Source of the DNA: Spirodela intermedia
Lineage: Eukaryota; Streptophyta; Magnoliopsida; Alismatales; Araceae
Direction: 5' to 3'
Length of the DNA stretch: 64,000 bases
Assembly: GCA_902729315.2 (NCBI GenBank)
Contig: LR746277.1
Location: forward strand, 4,531,001-4,595,000
Shown here piece by piece: positions 9,735 through 22,600 of this stretch (within the stretch, counting starts at the first letter, position 1; each line of letters opens with the position of its first letter). The notes under the pieces were generated by a model. The model did not search any database. It saw only the letters and a list, made by a program, of their open reading frames with translations, and was not told the DNA's origin. The position numbers and the translations under genes were made by a program.

Positions 9735-12700
9735 TCACGAGTACTGGGGAACCACCAAGCTTCTCTGTCTCACGAGCTCATGGAGGTCATGAACAATCTT
9801 GAAGACCGCATCGGGCCTGGCAAGCCTCAGGGCATTCTGCGACATGGCCTTGAGCTCCTCGGCCTTCGGCCCGAACCACTGGGCAACGATGCCGGCGATC
9901 TCCTTGGGTGACTTGGAGAACTTGCCGAAGCCGTTCTCCACCACATATGGGACATTCCCAGCTTCCTGTCAGAAAGAAGAAGAAGAAGAAGAAGAATAAA
10001 GTGGCGTTAATAGATTATTACTGATTTGGGAATCCCCATATATTATATTAGGATTATTTGGTTTTAGCTCCCCAGAGATTAGCCGAGTTGTTGGTAGAGA
10101 CATTTACTTTCCAATTATTCTTCTAGGCCTCTGGAAAAGAATCATAATCCTATGTAAAAACTGTTCTCTCCCCTTCAATCCCCATCCCACATCGAACCCA
10201 CATACATTCTCTCTCTATGGGGTGAACGAGCCCATAGAGAGAGAATATAACATGAGGGTATGTCGAATATAATTTGGCTAATCCAAGAGTATGATAGTGC
10301 AATCGATCGATATGGATACTCATCAATAATTCACATGGTTTCCAGGGAGGGGGAGATAAAATAAAAAAGCCCTTCACATTAATGTGGTTTAAGGCCATCA
10401 TACTACTTCCTAACATGATATTAAAAAAAATAAAAATGGGGGGTGGTGGGGTGTACCTGGCCAGCGATGTAGTCGTTCAGGATTATGGGAAGGCCCTGAA
10501 TCATGGCTTCTGCGATGGTCCCAGGGCCGGCCTGCAAGCAGAAGAATTATTTCATTACGTTTAAGGCACAGTGAAAAGCATAATTTCCGCGGATAAGAAT
10601 AATGTCAGGAGCATTACCTTGGTGATGATGCAGTCGCAGGCCCCCATGCATTCCTCCATCTTGTTGATGAATCCCTTCACCTGAACATGTCAAGGAGAAA
10701 CTATGTAAAAAGAGGATTATGAGCCGTTTCACAGGGAATATGATGATTTCCACTCGATACTAAATAAATTCATCAAAGGAGATGATGTCATGTGAGATGC
10801 CCAGGTAACTTTTTTGGGGAAAACTCCACATTGTATCAGTTAATTATAATAAAAGACAAATATGGGCAAGGTGAATTTCTTCATCTGATCCGCGCCATGA
10901 TCTTCCGGGAGATAGAAATAAATTTAGTCGGAGAATTCCACGAAGCCCACACATTTAACTATGATAATTTCTTCAATATGTAACTTATGTGACGTTTTCA
11001 ATTCATTTTACTCGAAGAACGTTAGATCAGGATACTGCCATGGCCATTTTGGTTAGATCATGGTGAGAATAGGAGACCCAGTTGACTTTAGGAACCTAGT
11101 TGACCAAGAAAGAAGAGAACGGAAATGGGGAAGTTAAGGACGGAAGAGGAACAAAAGCACCAAAAAAGAGGGGGGAAATTTCAATCCATTTCCTGCTAGT
11201 TCATCCATAAAAGGGATAAATTTATATAAACAAAAATACAGAGGAAAAAGTGGATATAATTCAATAAGCAATGCATGAGTAGATTAAAAAAAAATCTTTC
11301 CAACATAATGTCCTTGGGAAATTCACCAAATTCTGAAGATTTCTAGCAACCAGAGCAGTTCATCGTACCTTCACAGGGATCTTCCATTCAACTGACTCCA
11401 ATTTGCTGGCGAGCTTTTTATTCCGCCCACATATTATAAGCATCTGTCCAAGAGGCTCCCCTTGGGACTCATCATATAATGAATCCGCGAGCGCCCTAGC
11501 AGTGGCCTCAATCGGTCCCATTCCTTCTCCTCCTCCCATCAGCAAAACAGCAGGCAACTCTTCGTCCATCCCTAGATCCCTCCTTAGTTCAACCTAAAAG
11601 CAAGGTTTTGAACCCACATCGAGTAAATAATCAGGAACATTAAATGGTTAAATAATAGGGCTTATCTAGTTGATCCAAAATCGTATAAGTAAGAAAGAAG
11701 AGATATACTTTTCTAGTTTTGAATGGCATAGAGTGAAAGAGATAACTCACCTTTAACCGGATTGGTTTCACAAATGATGGTCGCACAGGGAGGCCATAAA
11801 CCTTGATTTGAGAAGGCTTCAACCCAGCTTTCAGAGCCCTCTTCGACACCTCTGCTGATGGGCAGTAGCACCTTGTTACAAGCTTATGGAACCTGAACGG
11901 GAGCAGCACGGTCAACTACTCATAAGCTTAGAGGGATTAAGCGAAGAAGAAAGATAAACCCTAAAAGATAAGGGATTTCCACACGCAGAAGTACACTACC
12001 ATGTAGGATGGCAGGTGCTCAGGTCAGTGATAACAGTGGTGAACACAATCTTCTTAAGAAGGCCTTTGGCTCTCAAAATTCGAAGTGGAACGTGCTGCAT
12101 CAAAGGATGAACGCTAATGATGATATCTGGCTGGTACTTCATCAACCCTTTTGCAACCTCCCTGCAGGTAAAGAGAAAGCTCGACATGTTGTCAGCCTGG
12201 TAAACGGACAAAATCAGGCATTCAAAGAACGGGAATTTTCATAATAACTTGAACAATTGCGACAAAAAAGAAACCATTAGAAAACCCAAGACGATGTACA
12301 CAACTGGATTTCTATGTACTAATTTTTTTATGTTATCCGCATATGGGCACATCAATGGGTATATTCATAACGTGGGTCTGTACCAGAACCCTGAGAAGCC
12401 CAGACTTCTAGGGATTTGGAGAAGAAAACTTACCCTGCCATAGCCCACAGAGGACATGAGGCAGGGTTGGGATAAACCACGGCCAACCCTTCCTGCCTTG
12501 ATTCCAGGTAATCTTTTTCTCTGCTTGCAATATTTTCTAATTGCCGGAGCTTCTCTTCATGGCAAAGAAACAGGGCTGATGCCGACAGCAGATCTTTTTC
12601 TCACAACAATGGCATATGCTTGATTCACAGAAACATGTTCCAGACGACAGACGATTGGCATTGATTCATGAAATATCAAAAAGTGGTAGAAACCAAACTC

Positions 12701-13991
12701 TGATAAGAAAAACTCTTCTTCTAAAAATCACCACACAAAGGCACAATGAATCCACTTAAATTCTGCCATTAAAATGGGGTGTATTGATCTCAAAACTTGC
12801 TTCCATATCAGTGACGACATAGGTAGAGGCTAGAAAACAACATCAGGACAGAAACTAATTCATATTCTGAGGCAAAGAGAGTGCTCTCAGTTGCACAAAA
12901 ATCATCATCTGATTGTATGGATGGGACTGAATGTGAACTTCCAATAGCTAATTCTCAGAGACTTCGTGGATTAAAGATAAGATGAACACCATATCTGCAA
13001 ACCCAGTATCGAGGCTCCCACAAGGATGCCAGGCAATTTTTTTGGAATTAGAAGAAAACCATTCTCGACGAAAACGTTTGTGCGCTTGGTAGATAAATAA
13101 ATCCTAATATAAAGAAAATTCGGAGTGACCTTGGTAACCGATGGATTTCTGGCATGGGAAAATGGAGCGCACCTGGCTATGAAAGTTGAGGTCGCAGCAA
13201 AATGGGGCTGATGCACAAGTCGTGGCGCAGTTCCATAGTAGGTCATCTTCCACAGGGCCCCATGTTTTACCAGGAAGTTGTAGCTCCGGGGCAACTGGTT
13301 GAAAGGCCATGGAGTGTGGTCTGTCCACAAATCCGTCACAAAAACCTGCATCAACCCTCTGCTAAGAACATTCAGGAAAGCCCTTCCCCCAAGAGGCCCG
13401 CAGCGAGATCATGCAGTACAGAAGAACGGCGCGCCCTCCCCCTCCTTTGTGAAGAAAGAAAAAGGAAGGAGGACGGACCTGGTACTCGTCGCCGAACTCC
13501 TCATGGAAGGCCGCCTTTATGGCCTCGGCGGACGCCCTGTGTCCCCCTCCCGTGTCGCTCATCAGTATCAGCACCCTCTTGGGACGATCTAATTCCACCG
13601 CGTTCGCCCCCAAACCATCGTCCTCCAACACGCTGGGGCCTTCCCCTGCCCCCGCCCCCGCTTCGTCCGAAATACCAATCGAGGCAAATCCAAGAGGCAG
13701 GCCCCCACAGTGAAACCTGACGAACTTGTTGAACTCCTCCCACAGACCACGGCCCCTGGAGCCACCGCACGCGATGCTAGCGGAGAAGCCCGGCCGGGCG
13801 GCGCCGCGTCGTCGGCGAGCGAGCGGCTGGGCAAACCCCCCGACGTAAAGAGAGTTCAACGGGAAGGAAGAAGATGACGCATTCGCGAGAGAAGGAAGGA
13901 GGCCCCTGGCGTCGTACAGTGACCACTGGAGATGGGAAATAAGGGAGTTGCAGAGAACGGCGGGCTCCGGAGCGACGGAGGAAGAAGCCAT
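9735..13991 (-). CDS. MGD1: Monogalactosyldiacylglycerol synthase, plastidial (type A), 8 exons
   Basis: Exons on the minus strand: 13991-13479, 13345-13173, 12161-12000, 11892-11751, 11593-11369, 10680-10618, 10531-10457 and 9965-9735. All are GT-AG and in frame, giving 527 residues, close to Arabidopsis MGD1 (533). The enzyme transfers galactose from UDP-galactose to diacylglycerol at the inner chloroplast envelope, making the main thylakoid lipid. Visible GT28 motifs: [15 protein letters not shown] near residue 144, [111 protein letters not shown] and [20 protein letters not shown]. The long N-terminal extension (about 130 residues, Ser/Arg-rich) fits a transit peptide, so this is a type A enzyme. 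A sense-strand TATAAGA lies about 215 bp upstream of the ATG. Confidence 0.96.
9976..9996. repeat. (GAA)n tract next to the last MGD1 acceptor
   Basis: GAA/AGA triplet run on the plus strand. On the MGD1 sense strand it is a pure pyrimidine (TTC)n tract about 10 nt before the CAG acceptor of exon 8, so it doubles as the polypyrimidine tract. Confidence 0.85.
10206..10246. repeat. Perfect 16-bp inverted repeat with 9-nt loop in MGD1 intron
   Basis: Left arm ATTCTCTCTCTATGGG at 10206-10221 and its exact reverse complement at 10231-10246, separated by GTGAACGAG. It lies in the MGD1 intron between exons 7 and 8 and would fold as a stem-loop in the transcript or in single-stranded DNA. Confidence 0.95.
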
Positions 13992-14203
13992 CTTTTCACG
14001 GCCGCCGTCACGAGAAGGGTCATCACCTTAAGGGTGATCCTCGCATCCCGCTTCCTCAGACGGCGGCAGAAGCATGTTAGCTCTGAGAAGGGGAGCCACA
14101 AATCCCAGGGCCAGCGCCAGCAGGAGGCGGGTGAAGGAGAAGGAGATGGGTATACCTCAACCACTACCCTCTCGGAATTTGGGATGATGCCACCCGCAGA
14201 TCC

Positions 14204-14210
14204 TCTTATA
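14204..14210 (-). promoter_or_regulatory. Candidate TATA box of MGD1
   Basis: Sense strand reads CAATATAAGAGG, about 215 bp upstream of the MGD1 ATG. Position and sequence fit a TATA element; the transcription start is not known. Confidence 0.4.
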
Positions 14211-14910
14211 TTGCAGCTGGTCCCCGTGGACGGTCGCCTCTCAAAAAGCGGCCACGCTGTCATCTTCTCATTGGCTCCTGCTTCTCGGTGGATCGGGTTG
14301 CCCTTCCCCCGTCGGATTGAAAAATGACCCATCTTTAGCGTGGCGGCGGCCGACATCCACCGACCAACAGTTTGCGGCGCCGCTGGAGTGCCTTTAGGAA
14401 GGAAATCGTCGCCGTCGTCCTTGCCTCCAGCCAACGAGAACGTGCGGGAGAGGTTGACGCCGCAAAAGCTCCTGCCGGCCGTCGTCCTCCGGAGCTCCAA
14501 CCGGAAACTCCACGACAGGTGACCAACCCTCCTCGTTCTATGAGCACGATGGTCACGAGCCGCAGCAGGGCTGACTCTTCTGCGTCAAGTTTTCATTTAT
14601 CATATGTTCGTTCAAGAGTCAAACCTACTCGTTCCACGATTTCCTCGTGGCACTTCCAAGCCCTCTGTTTAGCCGATATATTAGGGTTTCGACGACGATG
14701 ACCTTGACTTCGGTCGATAGAAGCATGTGAGACATGCGAAAGCGTTTCGCTGATGACTTTTGTACCTTCTGGGCGTCTCGGAGCGATTCCAAACAATGAT
14801 CAGCCTCTTGTTCGTTCTTACATCAGAAGCGAGTTGACTTTCTCGCGGCCTTCGGCTATGTGAACACGGCTTCTATTTTTTAACGCCCTCCCTCTACCAA
14901 GTTCCGCTCC

Positions 14911-14934
14911 GAGAGAGAGAGAGAGAGAGAGAGA
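14911..14934. repeat. (GA)12 microsatellite
   Basis: Uninterrupted GA run about 0.9 kb upstream of the MGD1 start codon. Confidence 0.95.
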
Positions 14935-17433
14935 CGATCGTTCGAGTCTCTGGGATTTACGCGACGTGAACCCAGCCGAACTAACTTTAATGGGCTCAGA
15001 CATTTTCCGGGACACAAGCCCATCTCAACTGTTCTACGGAGCCAAAGGGCCGGGGGTCCAAATCAGGATCAAAGCCCATTACGATCATCACCTTTGTCCA
15101 GGGATGTCCGCTTGACGATTAGATGACAATCTACTACACCTACTGGAGACATAAATTGAGTAGTTTAAATATATGTAAATAAGAAAATTCAAGATCTTGG
15201 GCCTCTTTCAAAGTGATGTTTTCTAGGAAGTTTTAATGAAATGCAGCATAATTTTTGCATTGACTGAAGAAATCTTACAGAATTTCTCAAGATGGTCATG
15301 ACCTTCTTAATGAGCATTATATTAATTCTAAGTTTTATTTTTATAATAATGAAATAAATTTTAGATTTATGGTCGGACTAAGATTGAGGGGAGGGTTGAA
15401 TTAGTCATTTAATATGACTTTAGTCAATTATTTTAATTTTCTCAACGTTCCCTTTTGATCAAAAATTCCTTAAGTTTCTGTGAATTCTAATCTCAATGAC
15501 CTTAAGAATTTTTCAATAGCTTGCCCCCCCATCTACATCAACTCCCTAAGAACCCTTGGTTACTAGGTTCTATAAAAATATCATTTAGTGAACAATTATT
15601 GATTACCTTGTCTCAATTATATATACATATATATATAAAGAAAATTTGAAGTCACTACCCTTAACAAGTTAACCAAACACTCTATCAGCCTCAGCAAAGT
15701 TATTTCACACAAAATGAATGCATATTCTTCCTTCAAAGGTGATAACACAAGACATGGCTGGTCAATTTGCTCAATTAGGCTGAAGTCTACCCCTTTTATA
15801 AGAGGAGCATTGACATATGAAGGGTTACATAACACTTTATCTTTAGATGGTTGCCATTTCATCTATCATTTATTATGTGTATAAATTTGTTGATAGTTCA
15901 CCCTATACTCATTAACATTTTCACATTGAGATTGTTGATATTTCACACTTGCATCAAATGCACTTCATGTATGCTGTGATATGCCTCCACACACCATTCA
16001 TACTCATGTCACACCATTGAGGTTCATAACTTCTTGCAATTTTCACTTTGACTTAGTGAAGGTAATTACGAAAATTTTACACATGTGTATACCCTACATC
16101 TATATCATTGTGTGCAACTGCACTACAGATGCTTGCTTGAGTTGTCATAGTTTTTTGTAAGTGTGGCCCACACCTATATGCTCCTCCTATGCCACCTGGT
16201 GTCTAGGCACACACCCTAAATGTCCACTTGTGATGTCATAAGAGTCCACTTACAGATTTTTCATGTTTATGGTACTACACACTTACAAGTGTGAAACACA
16301 TGTATATGTTGATATTTCTCTCTACAAAGACTCATGAGACCACTTTGTCTCATTCATGATATTGGTTTAATTTTGACTCTAGAACTAACTTTCTTCATGT
16401 TTAGATCATCACACCTAGACATTATTCTCCAACCCATTATATTGGTTCACTAGAATGCAAATCTAATAGGCTCTAAGTGGGCTAAATCTGTTATAAACAA
16501 AGAAGGGAGGGGCTAATCAACCCCAACAATTTACTCTTGAAAGACCAAACAATATTATCTCTCATGAGAACTCAACAAAAACTTAATGAGGGACAAGTAA
16601 GTATTTTTTCCTTGAAGAAAGGTATTAGGATTTTAGATCAAGTGGTGGAAGTGGGCATTGAATGATTTGGAGAAAGTTGAGAATTGAGGAAAAGAGTGAT
16701 CATTTCAATCATCCATCTAGATTCTATGACTCATTTGAACCTAATATTTACTATATATTTTAATATTCTAATTTAGTGTCAGTTTCTCATTATTTTTGTA
16801 TTAAAATAAAAGACAAAACTTTAAAAATATAGCATTAAAATAGTAAAACTAGTTAAATAAATAAATAACACTTTGGCCATCTAAGAAAAAAGTGAGATAA
16901 AAGATATCAAAACTCAACTTTTACAATGTGGTAAATATGGGCATCATAAATGAAGAAATCAAAATCAAGAGGTAATATCTCACAAGACATGACCAAATTA
17001 AATCACATGAGATAACAATTGATGGAACTACGAACTAAGGGTCACAACTTTATTGATAGGAATAATCACATCCTAAATTAATGAAAGATAACTAAGAAGT
17101 ACTTAAATTTGACAAAAGTGAAGACTAAGATATAACAAATTATCATATTATATTTTTCATACAATTAAAAATTTACACTACAACATGTGTACAAAAAGGA
17201 AGTATAGATACTCTAGATATATGAAGATGATTGAGAGTTAGAGATTGTTGGAAGATGATAACATTCTAGTTAAAGAAGAGGAAATAGACAACATAATTAA
17301 GTTTCAACTAATAAAGAGACGATATATCTCTAAATTTAGTAAAGGGGTTGATATATCTAAGTAATATGAATCATCAAAGGTAAATCAATAATATAAAGAT
17401 AATTATTTTATATTTATTATAATATATATATCA

Positions 17434-18182
17434 ACAGAACTAATAGAGGACTTCAAATTATTTTTGACAAATATGTTTATGTATGAGGTGATAATGGGCA
17501 TATGTGTAATAGTAAAGGAAAGAAATATATACAAAGAGATGAACTCAAGTTTTAATAACTAACATTGGTTTCTCTTATTAGACTTTTCTAGTGTCAATAT
17601 CATTTAAGGCATATAGTGGTTAAGAACTTTTGACATTATGAAACTTAATTGTAACCAATGTATAATAATATTTGTAAAGGTCATTGTCATTATACTCCTC
17701 AAAGTTAAGTTCAATATATGCATATCTAATTCTAATAAAAATAAGATATTTTAGTAGAGTGTTATCAACTATATAAGATAATGGAGATTAAATTTTTTGT
17801 AAAGTTTTTGGAACTAATTTAGTGGCTCAAGATAAAATCATAAGATATTCTAACTCTCTTCTAGGAAACTCAATCAAATTATCATATTATATTTCCATGT
17901 CAAATCAATTGACAATTACCCTTACATATATTTTCATTTAAAAAATTATATAATCAAAAGGTTAATCAATAAAATATGTTCAGAAAATATTATTTAGACT
18001 TCTAATAGTTTATACTTAAGTTAAAATTCTATAGAATGTACCATGTTATCAATTGGGACATCATTTTCAACAAGCTTTTGACAATAATGGTGGACTAGCT
18101 CATAGAAGAGTTGGATGGGATGATAATATTTTAAAAATTGAACTTAAAGTTGAAATTTCATTATATCAGAATGAAATATTAT
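17434..18182. repeat. Tandem duplication, copy 1 (about 0.75 kb)
   Basis: This stretch reappears immediately downstream as copy 2. Shared landmarks are CTAATAGAGGACTTCAAATT (about 17,440 and 18,212) and CAAGCTTTTGACAATAATGG (18,071 and 18,792). The offset falls from 772 to 721 bp across the unit, so copy 2 carries about 50 bp of net deletions. By eye the copies are roughly 90% alike. The RT-like segment at the end of this copy has more stops than in copy 2. Confidence 0.85.
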
Positions 18183-18202
18183 AGTAATGCATATTTTATA
18201 TA

Positions 18203-18902
18203 TCAGCAAAACTAATAGAGGACTTCAAATTATTTTTCACAAACATGTTTATGTCTGAGGTGATAATAGACATACGTGTAATAGTAAAAGAAAGAAATGT
18301 ATACAAAGGGATGACACTCAAGTTTTAAGAACTATCATTTAAGGCATATAGTGGTTAAGAATGTTTGACACTATAAAACTTAATTGTAACCAACTTATGG
18401 TAATATTTGTGAAGGACATTATCATTATACCTCAAAGTCAGGTTCAATACATACATATCTAATTATAATAAAAATAAGATATTTTAGTAGAGTTCTATCA
18501 ACTATATAAGATAATGGAGATTAAATTTTCTACAAAGTTTTTAGAACTAATTTAGTGGTCAAGATAAAATTTTATAAGATATTCTAACTCTCTTCTAGAA
18601 AACTCAATCAAATTATCACATTATATTTCAATGTCAAATCAATTGATAATTACCCTTACATATATTTTTATTTACAACATTATAAAATCAAAATACTAAT
18701 TAATAAAATATTATTTGGACTTCTAATAGTCTATACTTAAGTTAAAATTCTATAGAATGTATCATGTTATCAATTGGGACATCATTTTCAACAAGCTTTT
18801 GACAATAATGGTGGACGAGTTTATAGAAGAGTTGAATGGGATGATAATATTTTCAGAATTGAACTTAAAGTTGAGATTTTATTATATTAGAATGAAATAT
18901 GA
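18203..18902. repeat. Tandem duplication, copy 2 (about 0.70 kb)
   Basis: Second copy of the unit described at 17434-18182. Its RT-like end is open for 66 codons, and the sequence continues past the point where copy 1 ends, so copy 2 retains the original junction of the retroelement. Confidence 0.85.
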
Positions 18903-18960
18903 GGATATTTCTAAGACATTCTTTAAACACATCAAAGGTATTATGATTTCCTTTTAATGT

Positions 18961-21900
18961 CTCTTGGACTAATAATTATTGTGTCAATCATTGAATATAT
19001 GATACATAATTTTCTAAGAGTTTTTTTTGTAAATTTATAATAATATTTTTTGTAACATTTTCATATTCACAATAACATGAAAAATGTATGAACACCATTA
19101 GAAACATGTTATGTTGATGTCATATGAACACTAACTTTACATCAACTTGATGAAGTACACATTTAAGTAAGAATATGAAGTACTTAATTTTAAATTTTGA
19201 CATTAGGATCAAGAAGGGGGAGTTGAATTGATACATTCTTATATGCTGGTTAAATCTAATATATTACAATATATTTAACTCCTTATGATTTGCATGACTT
19301 CCCTAACTTAACAAAGATAGACTCAAAAGATTTCATAGTGGTTCAGCTCACTATTAACATCCACTTTTTAAGAATAATTTTGTTCTTAGATTTTACTAAC
19401 TATGATTGTTTGATCATAGACCTTGGATTATAAGACTCAACTTCATCAAAATTTTACTTCAAACTTCTCTTTTAACAAGTACAACCTTACTCATGATAAA
19501 AAAAATAATTTAGCATCACATTTATCTTTTGACAAGTTTTAATTTTTTTCATTATTTATATTTTTCTAGAAATAATTTAAAGTTTACATATTTTAAAATT
19601 TTTAATAAAAATAATGATGTATATTTTGAATGAAAAATTCATCAAAATTTCTATATTGTCTTCTTTTTGTCAAATTATTAGTTATGAATTAAATACTCTA
19701 ATAGTTTCAATATTCTAATAGTTTTCATCAAGTTAATGTCTTCATGTAGCTTGACTTACTAACATAAACATCATTGTCTCTACTTTGAATTTATTATGAG
19801 AAAGACAATGTAAAGTTGTAGATTGTTCATGAAAACGATAATGATTTTCTTGTGGTTTATCAATAAATTATTTTCTCTAAATTATGATTAATTTAAATAG
19901 TTGAGAAACTAATACAACATATCCTATAAAAGTTTTAGATATTCTCACGAGATACCAATTTTTTAAAAGCATGATATAAATATCTTTATCATATCAATTT
20001 AATTGAAGATTGGTAAGGATTTGATATCACTAAAATATTGTTGATTTAGCAATTAAATCTTATTTGAATTATCATCAATAAAATATGATTATTAAGTTAA
20101 CATCTTGAATAATGATCTCAATACTTATAATCATAATCTTAGTGATTCAAGATATCTAAAATAATTCTTTAAAGTATATTTCTCAATATTTAGAAAACCA
20201 TGTTTTACTAAATAATTCATCTAAATTCTTTAATATGATTTCATTGTGATGATATCATTCTTTATATCATCACAATGAAAGTATTCTAGTTTATATTTAA
20301 ATCAAGAACCAATTAAAGATAATTTACGAGTGATAATTGATGATTGTCATCTTCATATTGTAGTAGTAAAAATATCATATTGATATAAAGACTCAAACAT
20401 AATCTTAAGTTTTCATTTGAACATTGATATTTTTCTCTAGAATAAAATAAATAACTATTTAAAATTATGAGTTTTACTTTAAGATAAAATATACGTTTAG
20501 CTCTAGAAATAAGTTAGCAAATGTTTTGTCTAGTGTCTAAACAAACAAAAATTAACATCATAACAACTATATGTCATTATATTGTAAACATGTAGGATAT
20601 CTCGGTGTGTGAAGACATAAAGCTGTCTTGCACTATACATGACATAAATTATAAATTATAAGTATGGTCTCAATATCCTATTTAATAAGGGCCCCTTTTA
20701 TCAAGGGAAACTAATAACTTCACAAGGATCTACTTCAATGTACAATAAGTGTAGTAATGTACAATTTACCTAATGAATACAATTAAAGTTTTGTAAATAA
20801 TATGTTTATTATAATCAATGTCATTACTTAATAAAATGTGAGAGTAAGTAATTATAAATTTTATTGATAGATTGACAAGGTCAAAGAACTATAATTTCAT
20901 TGTGATGATAGTGGATCTACTTAATAAGTATAATAATTTTATTTTAAAAAAACATTTATTAATTAATTGAGATAGAAAATTTATTCCTCCGAGACATCAT
21001 ATGTTTGCATGCTTTACTCCTCATAATGGTAATCAATTGAAATAAAATTTATATAATATTTTTTCCAATGTTCTATACATTGTAGGGTATTACACTCTAT
21101 TACATTATAACTTATTGCCTTGATGTGTATGACCAAATTGAAGTGAGGAATCATTATGTGAAAAGTAATCTATATTTTTTATCATATGATCAACTTTGGA
21201 GGTGAAGCAAGTGGCTGCTATGGGCCAAGTATTAGTTAGTATACTTCTATATTTCTGTCAAATTGTTTGTGCTTCTTTCGACAGGAAGTGTTTCGCCCCA
21301 CTTTCGCTTAGTATTGTATCTATTCCTAAACTATTGTCAAATCATGTCACCAATTTTAAAATAGTTGATAACTATGACCCACCATGATTACTTTGATTTA
21401 AGACCTAGTTGATGCGTGTGAAAGTGACACAATTTAAATAGAGGAGAGATGTAGGAATGAGGTCCTAAATCTACAAAACCTTGGTCTACTTGAGGGAGCT
21501 GAGTGATGAGTCCACATAATCAACTACTTCAACACTTGAATCTACTAGGGGTTAGGCTTGACTCCACAAGTCTTTGGTTTATAACCCTTGAATTCATAAG
21601 AAGGATTTAATTGAATCCACAAGTATAAATAAAGAATAACTCTCAAGGAGATGAGGATTTAAGAAGTAAAACTCTTTAAAAAGTAAAAGATGTCAATTGA
21701 ATGACACATGATACACGCTATTGCTTGATATAAACTCAAAGTAAAGACTCTAACAAGACAATACAAAATAGATCTTTGACACATAAGGTATGTCAAAGAT
21801 TTATATAGACAAGGAAAAATAAGATACATCTTTCAGCAAAAAAAAATAGAAGTTTGATGGCTAATTGAAGATTTTGAGCAACTTCTAGAAGATCTCTAAC

Positions 21901-22600
21901 CCAAAGGTCTTCACCCAGTGTGGTCTAATAGGATCTATGGGCTACTTTTAGGTGCAGTTTTTAAGTGGCCCATTGGGCCTTTTATTGAGGGCTTCTTGTG
22001 GGCTACATCACAAAGAGGTAAAGCAAAATTTATACGAAAGAGATGTAACACTTTTATTAATCATAAACAACGATGAAAGGTTTTCTAAACAAAAAATACA
22101 TGAAATTACAACATGAGGTCAGATAATTAGAACATACATTTATATCAAGAGTAGGCCCCTATTATAATCTCTCACTCATCATTATAATTAGAAAATAGCT
22201 TTACAACACTTCAACCTTTATTCGAACCTAGAAAAAATTGACCTAATCACTTAAAAAATTAATGTCCCCCTTCATGTCACACATTCACTCTATTTTTAAT
22301 GTCTTCCTCTTGAATTAGTATCAAGCTAAATTGAGCTATCTGCGCATAAAAGGCAATAGTAGTACATTAGTTACTAAGGGAAGTGTAAATGTTGATCAAG
22401 TGAAATCAAATACCAACATCTAAAGGTTTATGAGCATTGATGATGAATTTGAGAGAACAATTCTGCAATTTCCACTTTGAGGATGAAGTGCTTATTGCAG
22501 AGGGAGAGGAATGATGGATCTCCAATGGGCCTAATGTACTCCATATAAAGAATGAGGGACCTAACTGGGCCAACAATCCCCTCTCAAAAAGACCCAATAA
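18961..22600. other. AT-rich gene-free intergenic region
   Basis: About 3.6 kb of low-complexity AT-rich DNA, apart from a 17-bp perfect palindrome at 20239-20280. No frame longer than 63 codons has any family resemblance. It is probably old retroelement and intergenic decay; I can name nothing specific in it. Confidence 0.5.
20239..20280. repeat. Perfect 17-bp inverted repeat with 8-nt loop
   Basis: Arm TTTCATTGTGATGATAT at 20239-20255 pairs exactly with 20264-20280, with loop CATTCTTT. Sixteen bases of the same arm recur at 20895-20910 (TTTCATTGTGATGATA) without a partner, so the arm may derive from a dispersed element end. Confidence 0.95.

Larger units (their letters stand above)
13992..16900. 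other. MGD1 upstream region passing into AT-rich intergenic DNA
   Basis: To about 15.0 kb the sequence is GC-rich and probably holds the MGD1 5' UTR and promoter. A telo-box complement (TTAGGGTTT) is near 14,683 and a (GA)12 run at 14911-14934. After 15.1 kb the composition turns strongly AT-rich, with no frame of interest. No gene recognised. Confidence 0.5.
16910..18960 (+). mobile_element. Degenerate Ty3/gypsy-type retrotransposon remnant (gag-pol fragments)
   Basis: The best-preserved part, 18757-18957, translates to a piece of the reverse transcriptase finger/palm region: VDEFIEELNGMIIFSELNL followed by YIRMKYEDISKTFFKHIKG. This lines up with the gypsy pattern DELLDELHGAxxFSKLDL...YHQIRMKxEDIxKTAFRTHxG. 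Upstream fragments in the expected order support it: QCGKYGHHK near 16,927-16,953 resembles a gag zinc knuckle, and a WLRTF segment near 17,610-17,630 resembles the end of the protease region. Stops and frameshifts are frequent, and catalytic RT motifs further downstream are absent, so the element is dead. No LTRs could be delimited. Family assignment of the RT piece is fairly firm; the gag and protease pieces are weaker. Confidence 0.7.

Noticed and set aside
13202-13720. Plus-strand frame of 172 codons
   Set aside because: It is the antisense shadow of MGD1 exons 1-2, whose minus-strand translation matches MGDG synthase throughout.
15617-15862. Minus-strand 81-codon frame with retroelement-like wording (GVDFSLIEQIDQPCLVLSPL)
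   Set aside because: It hints at transposon origin, but no definable RT, integrase or protease motif is present, so I did not annotate it.
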